NCBI GenBank assembly: GCA_022843805.1
Contig: JALHMY010000010.1
Location: 1 to 64,000, forward strand
Length of the DNA: 64,000 nt
Reading direction: 5' to 3'
Source of the DNA: Fuerstiella sp.
Lineage (GTDB): Bacteria; Planctomycetota; Planctomycetia; Planctomycetales; Planctomycetaceae
Of the stretch, positions 53,020 to 62,989 are shown in pieces. The notes under the pieces are model-generated. The model had not been told where the DNA came from. It did no database searches and saw nothing but the letters and a program-made list of their open reading frames with translations. Numbering within the stretch: position 1 is the stretch's first letter; every line of letters starts with the position of its first letter. Made by a program: the position numbers and the translations under genes.

Positions 53020-54597
53020 TCACTGATCACGATGCCTGTATCGATAAATTTCACAGTAGCAGGCAAACAGATCGTCTTTGACTCCCATCGTGCTGATCAG
53101 ATCCAGCGGCAGTCCTGCCGTCAGATTTGTGTCGATCGCAGCCCGGCTGACCACCAGATAATCGCAGCGAAAATCTTCGAGTCGCAGATAGTTTTTGTTA
53201 CCGGTTGCCAGAAGCACGTTCCGGTTTTTCACAACAAAATCAAAAACGAATTGTGTATCCACCGCGACGACCGCTTTTTCCGGGAGAGAATCCATCAGTC
53301 TTTTGGCAAATACAGGGGCGTTGTAGTCAGGATTGTTTCGCTGTCGGATGAGTACAGCAACGGTCCGCAATCCTGATCCTGGAACCATACTCAGCACCAG
53401 CAGCAGACCAATGGCTGCCACGGCTGTTCGACGCATCAGCACCGGCCTCCATCGGGAAGATAACCTGATGATACGCCCTGTCAGCTCATCGACAAACATC
53501 CCTGTTGGCACAAACATGAACGCAGCCGAATATCCCCAATACCCGAATACCGGATGATGCGGACCAATGATGACACACATCAGATAAATGGATGACCATG
53601 CCAGCAGACAGACAGTCAGCCCCGTCCGATTTCCTCTGCGGAAAGTTAAGGCCGTCATCACCACCAGCGGGACGAATGTCAGAAGTGACTGCCACGGTCC
53701 AATATGCGCAATCATGCCATCCGGTATCAGCCAGTGATAACGGATGGATTCCCAGGGAAACAGGATGCGTTCCGATAAACTGCCTCCTGCACCGCTCAGA
53801 AACTGATTGGAAAACTGAACACGAAATGCTTCGGGTTCTCGCAAAATCAGTGGCAGCCAGAGGCCGGCCACCAAAATGGAAATCATCGCCAGCAACAGAG
53901 GCAGTCGGACCCGGTTCCAGCCGGTTGACGCAAGACCCACCCAGAAGGCCATTTGAATTGCGTACACGATGGCAAATGGATGAGTAAGTCCACCCAGTCC
54001 GATGCAGATTCCGGCGCCGACGAGCCAACCGTAACGACGAACCTGCGTCCAGCGAAAGATCATCACAATTCCGGAAACTCCGAATGCCGAACACAGCATG
54101 TCGGGCCTGGCGCTCGTCGCGGGAAAAAGAAACCAGCGAGATAATGAGAACAACAGTATTGCCCAGACCGCGGCCCTGTATCGTCCTGTCGCAGCCACTG
54201 TCAGGTGATACACCAGCATCAGGACCACAACACCGGCGACTGCAGATGCAAGTCTGCCGGTACCATAAACATCCGGCAGAAACGCGTAAAACAGAGCCTG
54301 GAAATAGAAATACGCAGGAGGCTCAGAATACAGCTCTTTATCTGCCTTAAAGAAGATGGATTCAAGATGACGCGCCGGCAGATGGGGCATTTTGGGAGAA
54401 CCGTGGCGAAGGACTTCAAGCCCCGGAATCGCATAACAGTCTTCGTCCTGCCCGCCGGGCTGCAGATACATTACCGGCAGCCGCAGCAGCAGGAAACCAG
54501 CACAGACGAAGGCCAGCAGGTACACCGACATCCTGCCGGAAATATCCGGCAGGATCTGCTGGCCTGACACTTCCTGTAAGCTGGCTTCACCCGCCAT
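53020..54597 (-). CDS. Membrane glycosyltransferase, GT39/ArnT-like (second)
   Basis: A 525-residue polytopic transferase. After helix 1 (about 26-45) comes the luminal QPGGQDEDCYAIPG with the acidic pair expected of GT39/GT83 enzymes, then SEPPAYFYFQ, which matches the family's second luminal motif (E/D-x-PP-x-Y). At least nine more hydrophobic segments follow, and a soluble C-terminal domain of about 100 residues. It transfers a sugar from a lipid-phosphate carrier to an outer-surface acceptor; the acceptor is unknown. It stands alone between a small membrane-protein gene and the RlmN-family gene. Confidence 0.82.
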   Translation of the reverse strand: MAGEASLQEVSGQQILPDISGRMSVYLLAFVCAGFLLLRLPVMYLQPGGQDEDCYAIPGLEVLRHGSPKMPHLPARHLESIFFKADKELYSEPPAYFYFQALFYAFLPDVYGTGRLASAVAGVVVLMLVYHLTVAATGRYRAAVWAILLFSLSRWFLFPATSARPDMLCSAFGVSGIVMIFRWTQVRRYGWLVGAGICIGLGGLTHPFAIVYAIQMAFWVGLASTGWNRVRLPLLLAMISILVAGLWLPLILREPEAFRVQFSNQFLSGAGGSLSERILFPWESIRYHWLIPDGMIAHIGPWQSLLTFVPLVVMTALTFRRGNRTGLTVCLLAWSSIYLMCVIIGPHHPVFGYWGYSAAFMFVPTGMFVDELTGRIIRLSSRWRPVLMRRTAVAAIGLLLVLSMVPGSGLRTVAVLIRQRNNPDYNAPVFAKRLMDSLPEKAVVAVDTQFVFDFVVKNRNVLLATGNKNYLRLEDFRCDYLVVSRAAIDTNLTAGLPLDLISTMGVKDDLFACYCEIYRYRHRDQ

Positions 54598-54669
54598 AAC
54601 AACATCCTTTGGACTGAATGACGAACACGGTTTACCTTTTGACGATCGTCTCTGATTTCTGTCTGGTAG

Positions 54670-55704
54670 TCAGTTTACAGTTGGACTTCTGCGGTTTTCT
54701 TTTCTGACCAGCTGGCCGCAGGCGGCCGAGATGTCGGCCCCAAGAGAATACCGAATGGTGACTTTTAGCCCGGCGGCCTTCAGAGTTGCGGAAAAGGCCC
54801 TGATTGCCTCCGGCTCGCTTCCTTCGAGGTGTGGGGCGTCCTCAATCGGGTTGAATGGAATCAGATTGATGTGAACGCTGAGCCCCTGGACCCATTCGGC
54901 AAGTTCCTGAGCCTGATGGATTCGATCGTTGCGGTTCTTCAGCATCAGATATTCAATCATCAAAGGAGCATTTTGTAAGCGATTCACTTCTGCAATCGCA
55001 TGTTTCAAATCTGGTAACGAATACCTTGAGGCCAGGGGAATAATGGCCTTGCGAATTTCCGGATCAACACTGTGCAGACTAAGCGCCTGCCTGACCTGAG
55101 GAAACCGATTCGCAAATCGTATCATGGCTTTCGGAATGCCAACCGTCGATACCAGCAGACTGGCTGGAGATCGATTAAACTGACGCACATCAGTCAGCGT
55201 TTCGATGACTTCAGCCAGGTTTCGCTCGTTGTGAAATGGTTCACCCATTCCCATAAAGACGATATTGTGCAGTTGCCTTCGTTCGCTGGTCAGAATCTGA
55301 CCAGCCTGCAGGACCTGGTCGAGTATCTGAGAGGCGGACAGGTTTTGAGCGATTCCCATATGACCTGTCGCACAGAATTCGCACGCTGCCGCACAGCCAA
55401 TCTGACTGGAAACACACAGTGTTGTTCGGCCTGATGCAATTCGCAGTATGACGGATTCGATCAGCATACCGGCATCCGTTCGAAACAGCAGCTTTGTCGC
55501 CCCATCGAGGTCTGAATCAATCCGCTGATACAGTTCGAGGCAGTGCAGGACGAGTTGCGGAGCGTATGGGAAATCAGCGATGACGACCTCGTCGGACAGA
55601 AACTGTTTCAACAGCCGATTGCGCAGTCGACGAATCGAGTTATGATCCAGTGACCGTTCTTTCCTGAATTCATCCAAAGCGGATGCATTATAGATACTTG
55701 TCAT
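54670..55704 (-). CDS. Radical SAM rRNA methyltransferase, RlmN/Cfr family
   Basis: Enzyme of the family that methylates A2503 of 23S rRNA (RlmN at C2, Cfr at C8). The 344-residue product has the radical SAM cluster motif QIGCAAACEFCATG (C-x3-C-x2-C), the substrate-handling stretch LHNIVFMGMGEPFHNERN, VSTVGIPKAMIRFA, QALSLHSVDP, HINLIPFNPIEDAP and the C-terminal catalytic Cys in GADISAACGQL. The start is probably ATG 55704, two nt after the stop of the hydantoinase gene; ATG 55713 overlapping that stop is an alternative. It is short for RlmN (usually ~370) and could be a divergent paralogue, so I do not assign the symbol. Confidence 0.85.
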   Translation of the reverse strand: MTSIYNASALDEFRKERSLDHNSIRRLRNRLLKQFLSDEVVIADFPYAPQLVLHCLELYQRIDSDLDGATKLLFRTDAGMLIESVILRIASGRTTLCVSSQIGCAAACEFCATGHMGIAQNLSASQILDQVLQAGQILTSERRQLHNIVFMGMGEPFHNERNLAEVIETLTDVRQFNRSPASLLVSTVGIPKAMIRFANRFPQVRQALSLHSVDPEIRKAIIPLASRYSLPDLKHAIAEVNRLQNAPLMIEYLMLKNRNDRIHQAQELAEWVQGLSVHINLIPFNPIEDAPHLEGSEPEAIRAFSATLKAAGLKVTIRYSLGADISAACGQLVRKENRRSPTVN

Positions 55705-55705
55705 A

Positions 55706-58700
55706 TTACACATTCGTCCGTGTGTTCGGATCGGAAGGTGTTCCATAGCCGCCGCCCCCTGGCGTTTCAATCCGCAGACGAGTTCCGGCCGTCACAATTT
55801 CACTGAATGCCCCGCCGATATCCGTAAATTCTGTATCGGTCGGCCGCTGAAGCAGATTCAGCCCTGGCTGGCCGCATTCCCCGCCTTCAATTCCCCACGG
55901 CCGGAGCGTACGGCGCTGTGACAGGATGCTGAGCTTCACGTCCTGCAGAAACTCAATTTCCCGTATAATCCCGTGCCCTCCCCGATGGCGCCCTGCTCCG
56001 CCCGAATCGGGACGAATACCGAACCGGTGCAGTCTTACCGGATAACGCTGCTCCAGAATTTCCGGATCAGTCAGCCGGGTATTCGTCATGTGTGTGTGTA
56101 CCGCATCCGCTCCCTGAGCGGATGACGTTGCTCCAGCGCCGCCCCCAATCGTTTCGTAGTAACCAAACGTCTCGTTTCCAAACGTCAGGTTATTCATTGT
56201 GCCCTGACTTGCGGCAGCCATTCCGAGGGCACCGAACAGAACGTCCACAATTCGCTGAGATGTTTCCACATTTCCACCCACGATCGCGGGTGTGGATTCA
56301 GGAGAATCTCCTTCCGGGGGATTAAGCAGTCCACTGGGAATGATTAACCTGATCGGAGCAAGAACTCCGGCGTTCAATGGAACATTCTGCTTCAAAAAGC
56401 ATCGCAATGTGTACAGCACGGCAGCCGTTGTGATGGCGCGATTGGCATTCAGATTACCCGGATGCGTGCCGCCGGTCCCCGTGAAATCGATCGTTGCTTC
56501 GCTGCCGCTGCGAGTGATTTTAACGACGACGGGTGTGCCGTCATCCAGAGCATCTTCAAACGACCACTGAGTATCGGGAAGTCTCTCCAGAACAGTTTTC
56601 ATTCGTTGTGAGGAAGCCAGCAGGATCTGCTTCATATAGTGCAGAACCGTGGAAGCAGAGTGACGTTGTACCTGCTCCTGCAGCAGTCGGACGCCGCACG
56701 CATTGGCCGCGACCTGTGCCGCAAGGTCAGCCATGTTGTCTGCAACAGAACGACTGGGAAAAGGACCGGACAGGAGCAGCCGGGTGATTTCGTCCTCTCG
56801 GGATTCTCCTGCTGCGACCAGTTTCTGACTTCGAATCAGAACGCCTTCCTCTGCCAGACACCGCGAAAAAGGTGGCATACTGCCCGGTACAATGCCTCCA
56901 ATTTCCGCATGATGAGCTCGACTGGCCACATAGAATTCAGGTCGCTCGTGCGAAGATTCTGCGACAAACACCGGAGTGACGACAGTGACATCCGGCAGGT
57001 GAGAACCACCACGGAACGGATCGTTGGTGACATACACGTCGCCGGACCTCATATCCCGATGATCATGCATAATGGATCGCACCGTTTCACTCATCGCTCC
57101 CAGATGCACTGGAACATGGGGAGCATTCACGACGAGCTGTCCGTCTGAATCAAACACTGCGCAGCTGAAATCCAGTCGCTCTCGTACGTTTGTGGAGATT
57201 GCAGTCCTGCGAAGCATTTCTCCCATCTGCTCGGCAATTGAAGTGAACTGATTGCCAAAGACTTCCAGAAGTACAGGATCCGGCGTATTATCCACCGGGC
57301 TCGTCAGCCCGTCCGGATTTCGGATATCGGTTTCGGACCATATTGTTTGCAGCAGAAGACTGCCATTGTCTGTCAGCTGAGCAGACCAGCCGGGTTCCAC
57401 ACAGATCGTCGATGCCGGTTCGCAGACGATCGCCGGGCCTGTAACTGGTAATCCCGCTTTGAGGTTCTGCCAGGAATAGACTGGTGTCTGATGATGCCCA
57501 TCGTGAAACCAGGTGACGGCTATCCGTTCCACCGGCGTCGTTGTTTCTGGCTGGTCGTCATGATTCGAACGTTGCGGATTAAGTTCGCGCTGATTCGGCG
57601 ATTCGGAAAACACGGCAGGCCGGTCTGCTGGCCAGGATGGACCGACTGGCATGGCCTGCGAATCGGTGGGCAGGTTTCGTCCAATGGCCTCAGCCGTCAC
57701 ACTCGCAATTTCCACCGAACGTTTTGGACGCAGATATCCGAACTGCTGACGATGCCGCTCTTCAAACGCATCACGCAGCGATTTCACAGAACTTCCGGTG
57801 ACGGACAGGCCGGATTCGGTACCCGCATAACGCAGTTCGAAGGTGAACCGAACAGGCAGGATTGCTTCCGGGAACAAACCCTGCTGGCTCAGTTCATTCC
57901 GAGTCTCTGAAGCCATTCGATTGAGGTCGGGTTGCAGGGCCGCAAGCGTCTCTTCTGTGAGAGTTTGCAGCACACTGATCTGGCGAATCGCGCGGATGTC
58001 AGCCTGACCCATTCCCCATGCACTCAGAATCCCCGCGAAGGGATGGATCAGCACGCTTCGAATGCCAAGACTGCCCGCGACGCTGCAGGCATGCTGCCCA
58101 CCGGCGCCTCCAAAACTGACAAGCACGTAATCCAAAGGATCGTAGCCTTTGGCGATGGAGACCCTGCGAATGGCGTGCACCATATTGTCGTCGGCGATGC
58201 GAATCAGCCCGGCAGCAAGTTGATGCAGGGTCATGGTTTCCTCACATGCCCCGTGTTCCAGCATGGTCTGACGCAGTTCAGCCAGCCGCTCGTCCACTGC
58301 CTTCACATCCAGTGCAAAGGGGAAATGATCGGGCAGAATGCGACCGAGGAACAGATTCAGATCGCTGATCGTGAGTGGACCACCGCGTCCATAACATGCG
58401 GGGCCCGGGTCGGCTCCGGCACTTTGCGGTCCCACAAACAATCGCGTGCCATCAAAGCCGCAGATGCTGCCGCCACCAGCTGCGACAGTTTCTATGGCGA
58501 GCACTGGCGTCATAATCCGAACACCCGCCTTTGTTGTTTCCTGTTCGTACTCAAACCGGCCGTCGAAACGGGCGACATCTGTGCTGGTGCCTCCCATGTC
58601 AAATCCGATCGCCCGCTGAAAACCTTCCTGTTCGGCAGCGGCCGAGAAGCCCACAATTCCTCCGGCCGGGCCCGATAAGACGCAGTCTCGTCCCCGGAAC

Positions 58701-59761
58701 TGATGGCTGTCAATCAGTCCCCCCGACGATGTCATCACCTGAATCACACTGTCCGGAAGATGCTGGCGAAGAGCATTCAGATAGTCTCGAAGAACCGGAT
58801 TAAGGTACGCATCGAGCAGCGTTGTGTCACATCGCGGGACAAACCGAATCAGAGGGGAAACCTCCGAGGAACGGCTGATTTCGTCAAAACCTGCACTTAG
58901 CGTGATTGCTTCGATCAGGCGTTCGTGGCAGTCGTTGCGAAAGGCATTCATCAGACAGATCGCCACGGAAGCAAACCCGTCACGGCGCAGCGAAACCAGC
59001 CTGTCATGCAGAGTTTTACTCGCAGTCTGCGTTACTTCAGAAGCCGCCTCGTGCGAATTCAATTGATCCATCACGGAGTCATAACAGGATTCCGTATCGA
59101 GGGGTTTCAGAACGAGGCCGCTCGCATCGATTCTTTCCGTAACTTCGATCACCTGTTCGAAAAGAGGAACAGGCTTAACAATGTTCAGGGCAAACAGTTC
59201 GGGCCGCGACTGATTTCCGATCAGCGGTACATCCGCAAATCCACGGGTCGTGATGAGCACCGTTCGTGCACCGGTGCGGGTCAGCAGAGCATTGGTACCG
59301 CGAGTGGTCCCAAAGCGCAGACGTACTGACGGACACGGCATGTTCGGTTCCAGCCTCATGAGCCAGCGGATTGCCAGGACAGGAGCAGGGATTCCACAGT
59401 CCAGCTGATAGCGTCTGCCGGCGAACTCCACAGATCCGGTGAACTGTTTCCCTTCAGGTGACGTGATGGTTTTGTGGGTCAGTGTCAAACAGCCGGTGCG
59501 GCAGTCGAACTGGTGGACACGGGCTGAGCAGACAGGTTGTCCGCCGTCATTCAGTACAGTGATGAGCGAGCCCACCCAAAAGTTCTCCGGATCGTTGGTT
59601 CGAGCCGGATCGATGATGCACAGCGTCGTCGATTCTTCATTTGCCCTGCCAGTCACGACACCCGAGCTGAGTGTTTTATGCTGTAACAGGTTTCCCTGTG
59701 GGTCGATGGCGATGCAATCTGTAAACGTACCACCCACATCAAGCCAGAACTGCCATTTCAC
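55706..59761 (-). CDS. Fused hydantoinase A/B (5-oxoprolinase-like)
   Basis: ATP-dependent amidohydrolase with both subunits in one chain of 1,351 residues, as in 5-oxoprolinase. The HyuA half (about 1-800) has [15 protein letters not shown] at the N-terminus, [36 protein letters not shown] and [18 protein letters not shown]. The HyuB half (about 820-1340) has [56 protein letters not shown] and the end [13 protein letters not shown]. Compared with the usual HyuA there is an insertion of about 105 residues after residue 40, before [11 protein letters not shown]. The start is GTG 59761 and may overlap a short upstream frame by GTGA. Substrate may be 5-oxoproline or a hydantoin. Confidence 0.93.
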   Translation of the reverse strand: MKWQFWLDVGGTFTDCIAIDPQGNLLQHKTLSSGVVTGRANEESTTLCIIDPARTNDPENFWVGSLITVLNDGGQPVCSARVHQFDCRTGCLTLTHKTITSPEGKQFTGSVEFAGRRYQLDCGIPAPVLAIRWLMRLEPNMPCPSVRLRFGTTRGTNALLTRTGARTVLITTRGFADVPLIGNQSRPELFALNIVKPVPLFEQVIEVTERIDASGLVLKPLDTESCYDSVMDQLNSHEAASEVTQTASKTLHDRLVSLRRDGFASVAICLMNAFRNDCHERLIEAITLSAGFDEISRSSEVSPLIRFVPRCDTTLLDAYLNPVLRDYLNALRQHLPDSVIQVMTSSGGLIDSHQFRGRDCVLSGPAGGIVGFSAAAEQEGFQRAIGFDMGGTSTDVARFDGRFEYEQETTKAGVRIMTPVLAIETVAAGGGSICGFDGTRLFVGPQSAGADPGPACYGRGGPLTISDLNLFLGRILPDHFPFALDVKAVDERLAELRQTMLEHGACEETMTLHQLAAGLIRIADDNMVHAIRRVSIAKGYDPLDYVLVSFGGAGGQHACSVAGSLGIRSVLIHPFAGILSAWGMGQADIRAIRQISVLQTLTEETLAALQPDLNRMASETRNELSQQGLFPEAILPVRFTFELRYAGTESGLSVTGSSVKSLRDAFEERHRQQFGYLRPKRSVEIASVTAEAIGRNLPTDSQAMPVGPSWPADRPAVFSESPNQRELNPQRSNHDDQPETTTPVERIAVTWFHDGHHQTPVYSWQNLKAGLPVTGPAIVCEPASTICVEPGWSAQLTDNGSLLLQTIWSETDIRNPDGLTSPVDNTPDPVLLEVFGNQFTSIAEQMGEMLRRTAISTNVRERLDFSCAVFDSDGQLVVNAPHVPVHLGAMSETVRSIMHDHRDMRSGDVYVTNDPFRGGSHLPDVTVVTPVFVAESSHERPEFYVASRAHHAEIGGIVPGSMPPFSRCLAEEGVLIRSQKLVAAGESREDEITRLLLSGPFPSRSVADNMADLAAQVAANACGVRLLQEQVQRHSASTVLHYMKQILLASSQRMKTVLERLPDTQWSFEDALDDGTPVVVKITRSGSEATIDFTGTGGTHPGNLNANRAITTAAVLYTLRCFLKQNVPLNAGVLAPIRLIIPSGLLNPPEGDSPESTPAIVGGNVETSQRIVDVLFGALGMAAASQGTMNNLTFGNETFGYYETIGGGAGATSSAQGADAVHTHMTNTRLTDPEILEQRYPVRLHRFGIRPDSGGAGRHRGGHGIIREIEFLQDVKLSILSQRRTLRPWGIEGGECGQPGLNLLQRPTDTEFTDIGGAFSEIVTAGTRLRIETPGGGGYGTPSDPNTRTNV

Positions 59762-59970
59762 TGTTTTTTCCGTGTGCAGATGAGAAAGCCGCTGGGTTCA
59801 TTCAACGTTATTGTGGGGAGCGGCTGACCCCTCTGCAGCTGTAGACGACGCAGCTTTTTCGGTTTTTTCGGTTTCGGCAACTGCTCAGGGTGTAATTGCT
59901 GGAATCCTGGCAGGTAAATCCTCCCAAAGTAGCCGTCGCTCTCCGAGCGACGAACTGCGATTCGCGTCAT
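59758..59970 (-). CDS. Possible small basic protein upstream of the hydantoinase gene
   Basis: A 70-codon frame rich in Lys/Arg/Pro (PKPKKPKKLRRLQLQRG) whose stop overlaps the GTG of the hydantoinase gene by GTGA. The overlap geometry is the only support: there is no clear ribosome-binding site and no family. It may be a leader peptide, or chance. Low confidence. Confidence 0.2.
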   Translation of the reverse strand: MTRIAVRRSESDGYFGRIYLPGFQQLHPEQLPKPKKPKKLRRLQLQRGQPLPTITLNEPSGFLICTRKKQ

Positions 59971-60320
59971 TGCTTTTAGGCGATCGGCAAGATAAGGATT
60001 TACCGAAGAGAAAACTCGTTTAACCCGTGGCCGAAAGGCCAGTCCCGGACAAGCACCTGACAGTCCATTTTTCCCGGAAAGACCATTGATTCGGATGTTT
60101 TGGAAGCAGAACGCCCGGCTGGCGTCAGGAAATGGCAGGATCCGGAACCGACTGAATCGTCAAATCGATGCTTGTTTTGTATAGTAGAATTGATTGTCGT
60201 ACGCCCACGTATCTTCTGAGTGCTTTCAGAAGAAGGACGGAAATACGTCACAAACAGTGGTAAAGAATCAGATTCAGCTGTGAAAATGAGTTGTTGGTTT
60301 GTGCACAAAGGTCATAAAAC
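59762..60320. other. Intergenic gap, hydantoinase to NtrC-like gene
   Basis: Divergent region of about 560 bp. It contains a small palindrome GTCGCTCTCCGAGCGAC at about 59935-59951 and a hairpin CTTCTGAGTGCTTTCAGAAG near 60210. No sigma-54 promoter (TGGC-N8-TGC) was recognised. Apart from the doubtful 70-codon frame at 59758-59970 no gene is seen. Confidence 0.5.
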
Positions 60321-61661
60321 GTGTCCGGAATTATTTTTCAGCGCAAGTCGATTTTGATTGTTGAAGATGAGCAGATTATTCGGGAAACCCTGGCCGAGTT
60401 CCTTCAGGGTGAAGGTTACGAAGTTCGTGCGACCGGAACCGTAACCGAAGCACTCAACATCGCCCGGGAACGGGATTACGATGTTGCCATTTGCGACGTT
60501 CAGCTGCCCGACGGTGATGGTGTCAAGCTGCTGCGACAACTGCATCGCATCAATCCGGGAATTTTTGTGCTGGTGATTTCTGCCTACGCAACGGTCGAAA
60601 ATGCGGTCGAAGCATTCACTGCCGGCGCTTTTGACTATCTCGTAAAACCTGTCCGTTTCGAAGAACTCACGAATCGCCTGCAGCGCCTGTTTAAGTTTCA
60701 GGACCTGTACGGTGAAAATCAGCGGCTGCGTAAAGATCTCGCCCGAAGCGCGGGCTTTGATCAGATTGTTGGTTCCAGCGCAATGCTGCAGAACACTCTG
60801 AGAACCATTCGTAAAGTGGCGGCAACAAATTCCAACGTGTTACTGGTCGGTGAGACGGGAACCGGAAAAGAACTGTTTGCCCGGGAAATTCATCTGGCTG
60901 GTCCGAATAAGGATGAAAAGTTTTTTGCCATCAGCTGTGGGACTCGACCGGTAGAAATGCTGGAGTCGCAGCTGTTCGGCGTGGAAAATGGACAGCCCGG
61001 TGTCTTTCGCACCGCTGGAACCGGCACTGTTTTCCTGGACGAGATTGCTCAGCTGCCACCTGGTACACAGTCAGAGCTGCTGCGTGCCATTGAGTATCAG
61101 CAGGTCATGCCTGTCGGCGGAACTGAAGCCGTGAAAGTGCATGCTCGAATTATCGCCGCAACGTCGCGTGATCTCAATCACGAAGTCGCTGAAGGCAATT
61201 TTCAGGAAGATCTGTTTTATCGGCTGGACGGGGTCAAGATTCGCATTCCACCTCTTCGCGAACGACTGGACGATATCCCGGAACTCGTCGAGTATTTCAT
61301 TACGCGACATCGGGATGCGATGGGTAAACGCGTGACCGGTGCCACCAGTGACACCATTCGTACGCTGATGGCCGCACACTGGAAAGGTAACGTTCGACAG
61401 CTGGACAATGCGATTGAACGGGCTGTCATGATGTGTGAGGGAGAAGAAATTCAGCCATCTGATCTTCCTCCGGATCTGCTCGGTATGGGCTCATCCCTGC
61501 CTGATACCGATGATCTGCGGTCTGCACTGCGTCACTATGAACGGCTGCACATTACGCGGGTGCTGAAGCAGTGTCCGGACAAAAAAGAGGCGGCTCGCAG
61601 GCTCAAACTGGGGCTCTCCAGTTTGTATCGCAAGATCGAAGAACTAAAAATCGAACTGTAG
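60321..61661 (+). CDS. NtrC-like response regulator lacking the GAFTGA loop
   Basis: Receiver, AAA+ and Fis-type HTH in one protein of 446 residues. The receiver is intact (Asp59 in AICDVQLPDGDG, LVKPV for Lys). The AAA+ domain keeps Walker A GETGTGKE at about 176-183, Walker B VFLDEIAQLP, the sensor region AATSRDLN, FYRLDGVKIRIPPLRERLDDI and GNVRQLDNAIERA. At about 218-242, where sigma-54 activators read LFGHEKGAFTGA, it reads LFGVENGQPGVFRTAGTGTV: the loop that contacts sigma-54 is shortened and GAFTGA is absent. The C-terminal HTH (ALRHYERLHITRVLKQC..KKEAARRLKLGLSSLYRKI) is intact. GTG start with AAAGG nine nt upstream. It may act on sigma-70 promoters or as an ATPase switch. Confidence 0.9.
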   Translation: MSGIIFQRKSILIVEDEQIIRETLAEFLQGEGYEVRATGTVTEALNIARERDYDVAICDVQLPDGDGVKLLRQLHRINPGIFVLVISAYATVENAVEAFTAGAFDYLVKPVRFEELTNRLQRLFKFQDLYGENQRLRKDLARSAGFDQIVGSSAMLQNTLRTIRKVAATNSNVLLVGETGTGKELFAREIHLAGPNKDEKFFAISCGTRPVEMLESQLFGVENGQPGVFRTAGTGTVFLDEIAQLPPGTQSELLRAIEYQQVMPVGGTEAVKVHARIIAATSRDLNHEVAEGNFQEDLFYRLDGVKIRIPPLRERLDDIPELVEYFITRHRDAMGKRVTGATSDTIRTLMAAHWKGNVRQLDNAIERAVMMCEGEEIQPSDLPPDLLGMGSSLPDTDDLRSALRHYERLHITRVLKQCPDKKEAARRLKLGLSSLYRKIEELKIEL

Positions 61662-61706
61662 TGTGCTCCTGCTGAACTCCTCTCATTTAAAACAGACGTC
61701 ATCATC

Positions 61707-62153
61707 GTGAATATTGAAGAAATCAAAAGGTGTATTCCTCACCGTGATCCGTTTTTGTGGCTGGATGAAGTCACTGAAATCAGTGACCGTCACATTGTTG
61801 CAAAGAAGTTTCTGTCGGCCGATCTGCCGGTATTTCAGGGACATTATCCCGGGTTTCCGGTTTTTCCCGGTGTGCTGCAGTGCGAAGCCTGTTTTCAGGC
61901 GTCCGCCGTTCTGATCTCTCGAATTGTGGAAACGGCAGAGGGCGAAGTGCCTGTGGTGACTCGTCTGAGTAACACGCAGTTTCGCCGAATGATTCGACCG
62001 GATGAAACCATCGAACTTCACGTCGAGCTGACTGAGCGACTTGGCAAAGCCTTCTATCTTAAGGGAAAGGTGATGGTCGACGGAAAGGTCACAGCCCGAC
62101 TGGAATTCGTCTGTACTGCAACCGCCGTCGGGGCGGAAACATCGGTCGGCTGA
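61707..62153 (+). CDS. FabZ-like hot-dog dehydratase
   Basis: Probable 3-hydroxyacyl-[ACP] dehydratase. The 148 residues form a single hot-dog domain with the FabZ signature GHYPGFPVFPGVLQCEA (His and Glu of the active site; canonical FabZ reads HFPGxPVMPGV), an N-terminal IPHRDPFLWLDEV matching the family's IPHRYPFLLVDRV, and a C-terminal GKAFYLKGKVMVDGKVTARLEF strand set. Start is GTG 61707. It may be a specialised paralogue, because no fatty-acid or lipid-A gene (lpxA, lpxD) is adjacent; it lies 45 bp downstream of the NtrC-like gene and could share its transcript. Confidence 0.88.
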   Translation: MNIEEIKRCIPHRDPFLWLDEVTEISDRHIVAKKFLSADLPVFQGHYPGFPVFPGVLQCEACFQASAVLISRIVETAEGEVPVVTRLSNTQFRRMIRPDETIELHVELTERLGKAFYLKGKVMVDGKVTARLEFVCTATAVGAETSVG

Positions 62154-62269
62154 TATTCGCGTCGGGCTCGCAGAATCTCCTGGATGTCAAATCGTTCAAT
62201 GATCGCACAGTGTGGTCGCTTGTCAGCATCAGGCACTGTGCTGCGCTGTCACAGCCGTCATATTGTACG

Positions 62270-62456
62270 GTTCTGCCCGAAATGAAGTACGCGACCCAGG
62301 ACGAAGCGAATGAAACAGCAATGCAAAAAAAAGGTGGAGAAACAATGGCATCGTCCGTATTGGACACTCAGGCAGTCATTGCTCGACGAGTTCTTCAGAA
62401 CGATCAGCGGCTGGACCTCAGAAATTATAAGCGTTCATCAGTGTTCATTAGCGGTT
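62270..62456 (+). repeat. Direct repeat, copy A
   Basis: Starts GGTTCTGCCCGAAATGAAGT, passes through GAAGCGAATGAAACAGC and ATGGCATCGTCCGTATTGGA, and ends at GTGTTCATTAGCGGT. The same order occurs at 62990-63270. Confidence 0.8.
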
Positions 62457-62670
62457 TAAACAACGATTCCGATCCTCGCACTTCGTTTCGCGAAGAACCC
62501 AATTTATCTGCCTCATAATTTTTCTGCCAACCTGCGTCTGCCCGCTCAAACGGCAGAACAGTGGCTCAAGATTCCTGTGAAACTCGCTTCGACCGTTGCA
62601 GCGCGAATGATGTGCACGCCGGCGAACCGAAAGAGCGTTGGTGAGATTCATCCGTGATATCCGCGGTTCA

Positions 62671-62698
62671 TTTTTAACCACAGATAACACAGATGAAA
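62671..62698 (+). repeat. CACAGAT-type repeat, left copy
   Basis: Contains TTTTTAACCACAGATAACAC and then AGATGAA. An inverted counterpart lies at 62951-62988, so the two could form a long hairpin enclosing element E3. Confidence 0.7.
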
Positions 62699-62749
62699 CG
62701 CAGGAATTTCTGATGTGTGTCGCCGGGACGCAGACGCATTTCGATCTTT

Positions 62750-62870
62750 GGCAGAAAGATTTTTTGGGCAGAAAAATTTGGGGAGCCCGGAAGAGCAGTT
62801 TGGCAGATGGCATCGCCGAACCTCCCGCATTCGTCTGCGATTCATTTTTCTGCCCTGAAATTTTTCTGCC
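62750..62870 (+). mobile_element. MITE-like hairpin element, copy E3
   Basis: 121-bp copy with ends GGCAGAAAGATTT and AAATTTTTCTGCC (one mismatch), a second GGCAGAAAAATTT at 62767, and the polar right subterminal GCGATTCATTTTTCTGCC. The centre differs from E1, E2 and E4. Confidence 0.6.
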
Positions 62871-62950
62871 AAATTCGACTTCCGGAAGTGGGTAACAAAC
62901 GGCTCAGCGCCCATTACGGTGTGCCCACGTCACGCATAAGACATCCGTGC

Positions 62951-62988
62951 GATTCATCTGTGTTCTCTGTGCTATCTGTGGTTAAAAA
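62951..62988 (-). repeat. CACAGAT-type repeat, right copy (inverted)
   Basis: Contains GATTCATCTGTG, TCTCTGTGCT and ATCTGTGGTTAAAAA: the reverse complement of 62671-62698 with one extra internal unit. Confidence 0.7.
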
Positions 62989-62989
62989 G

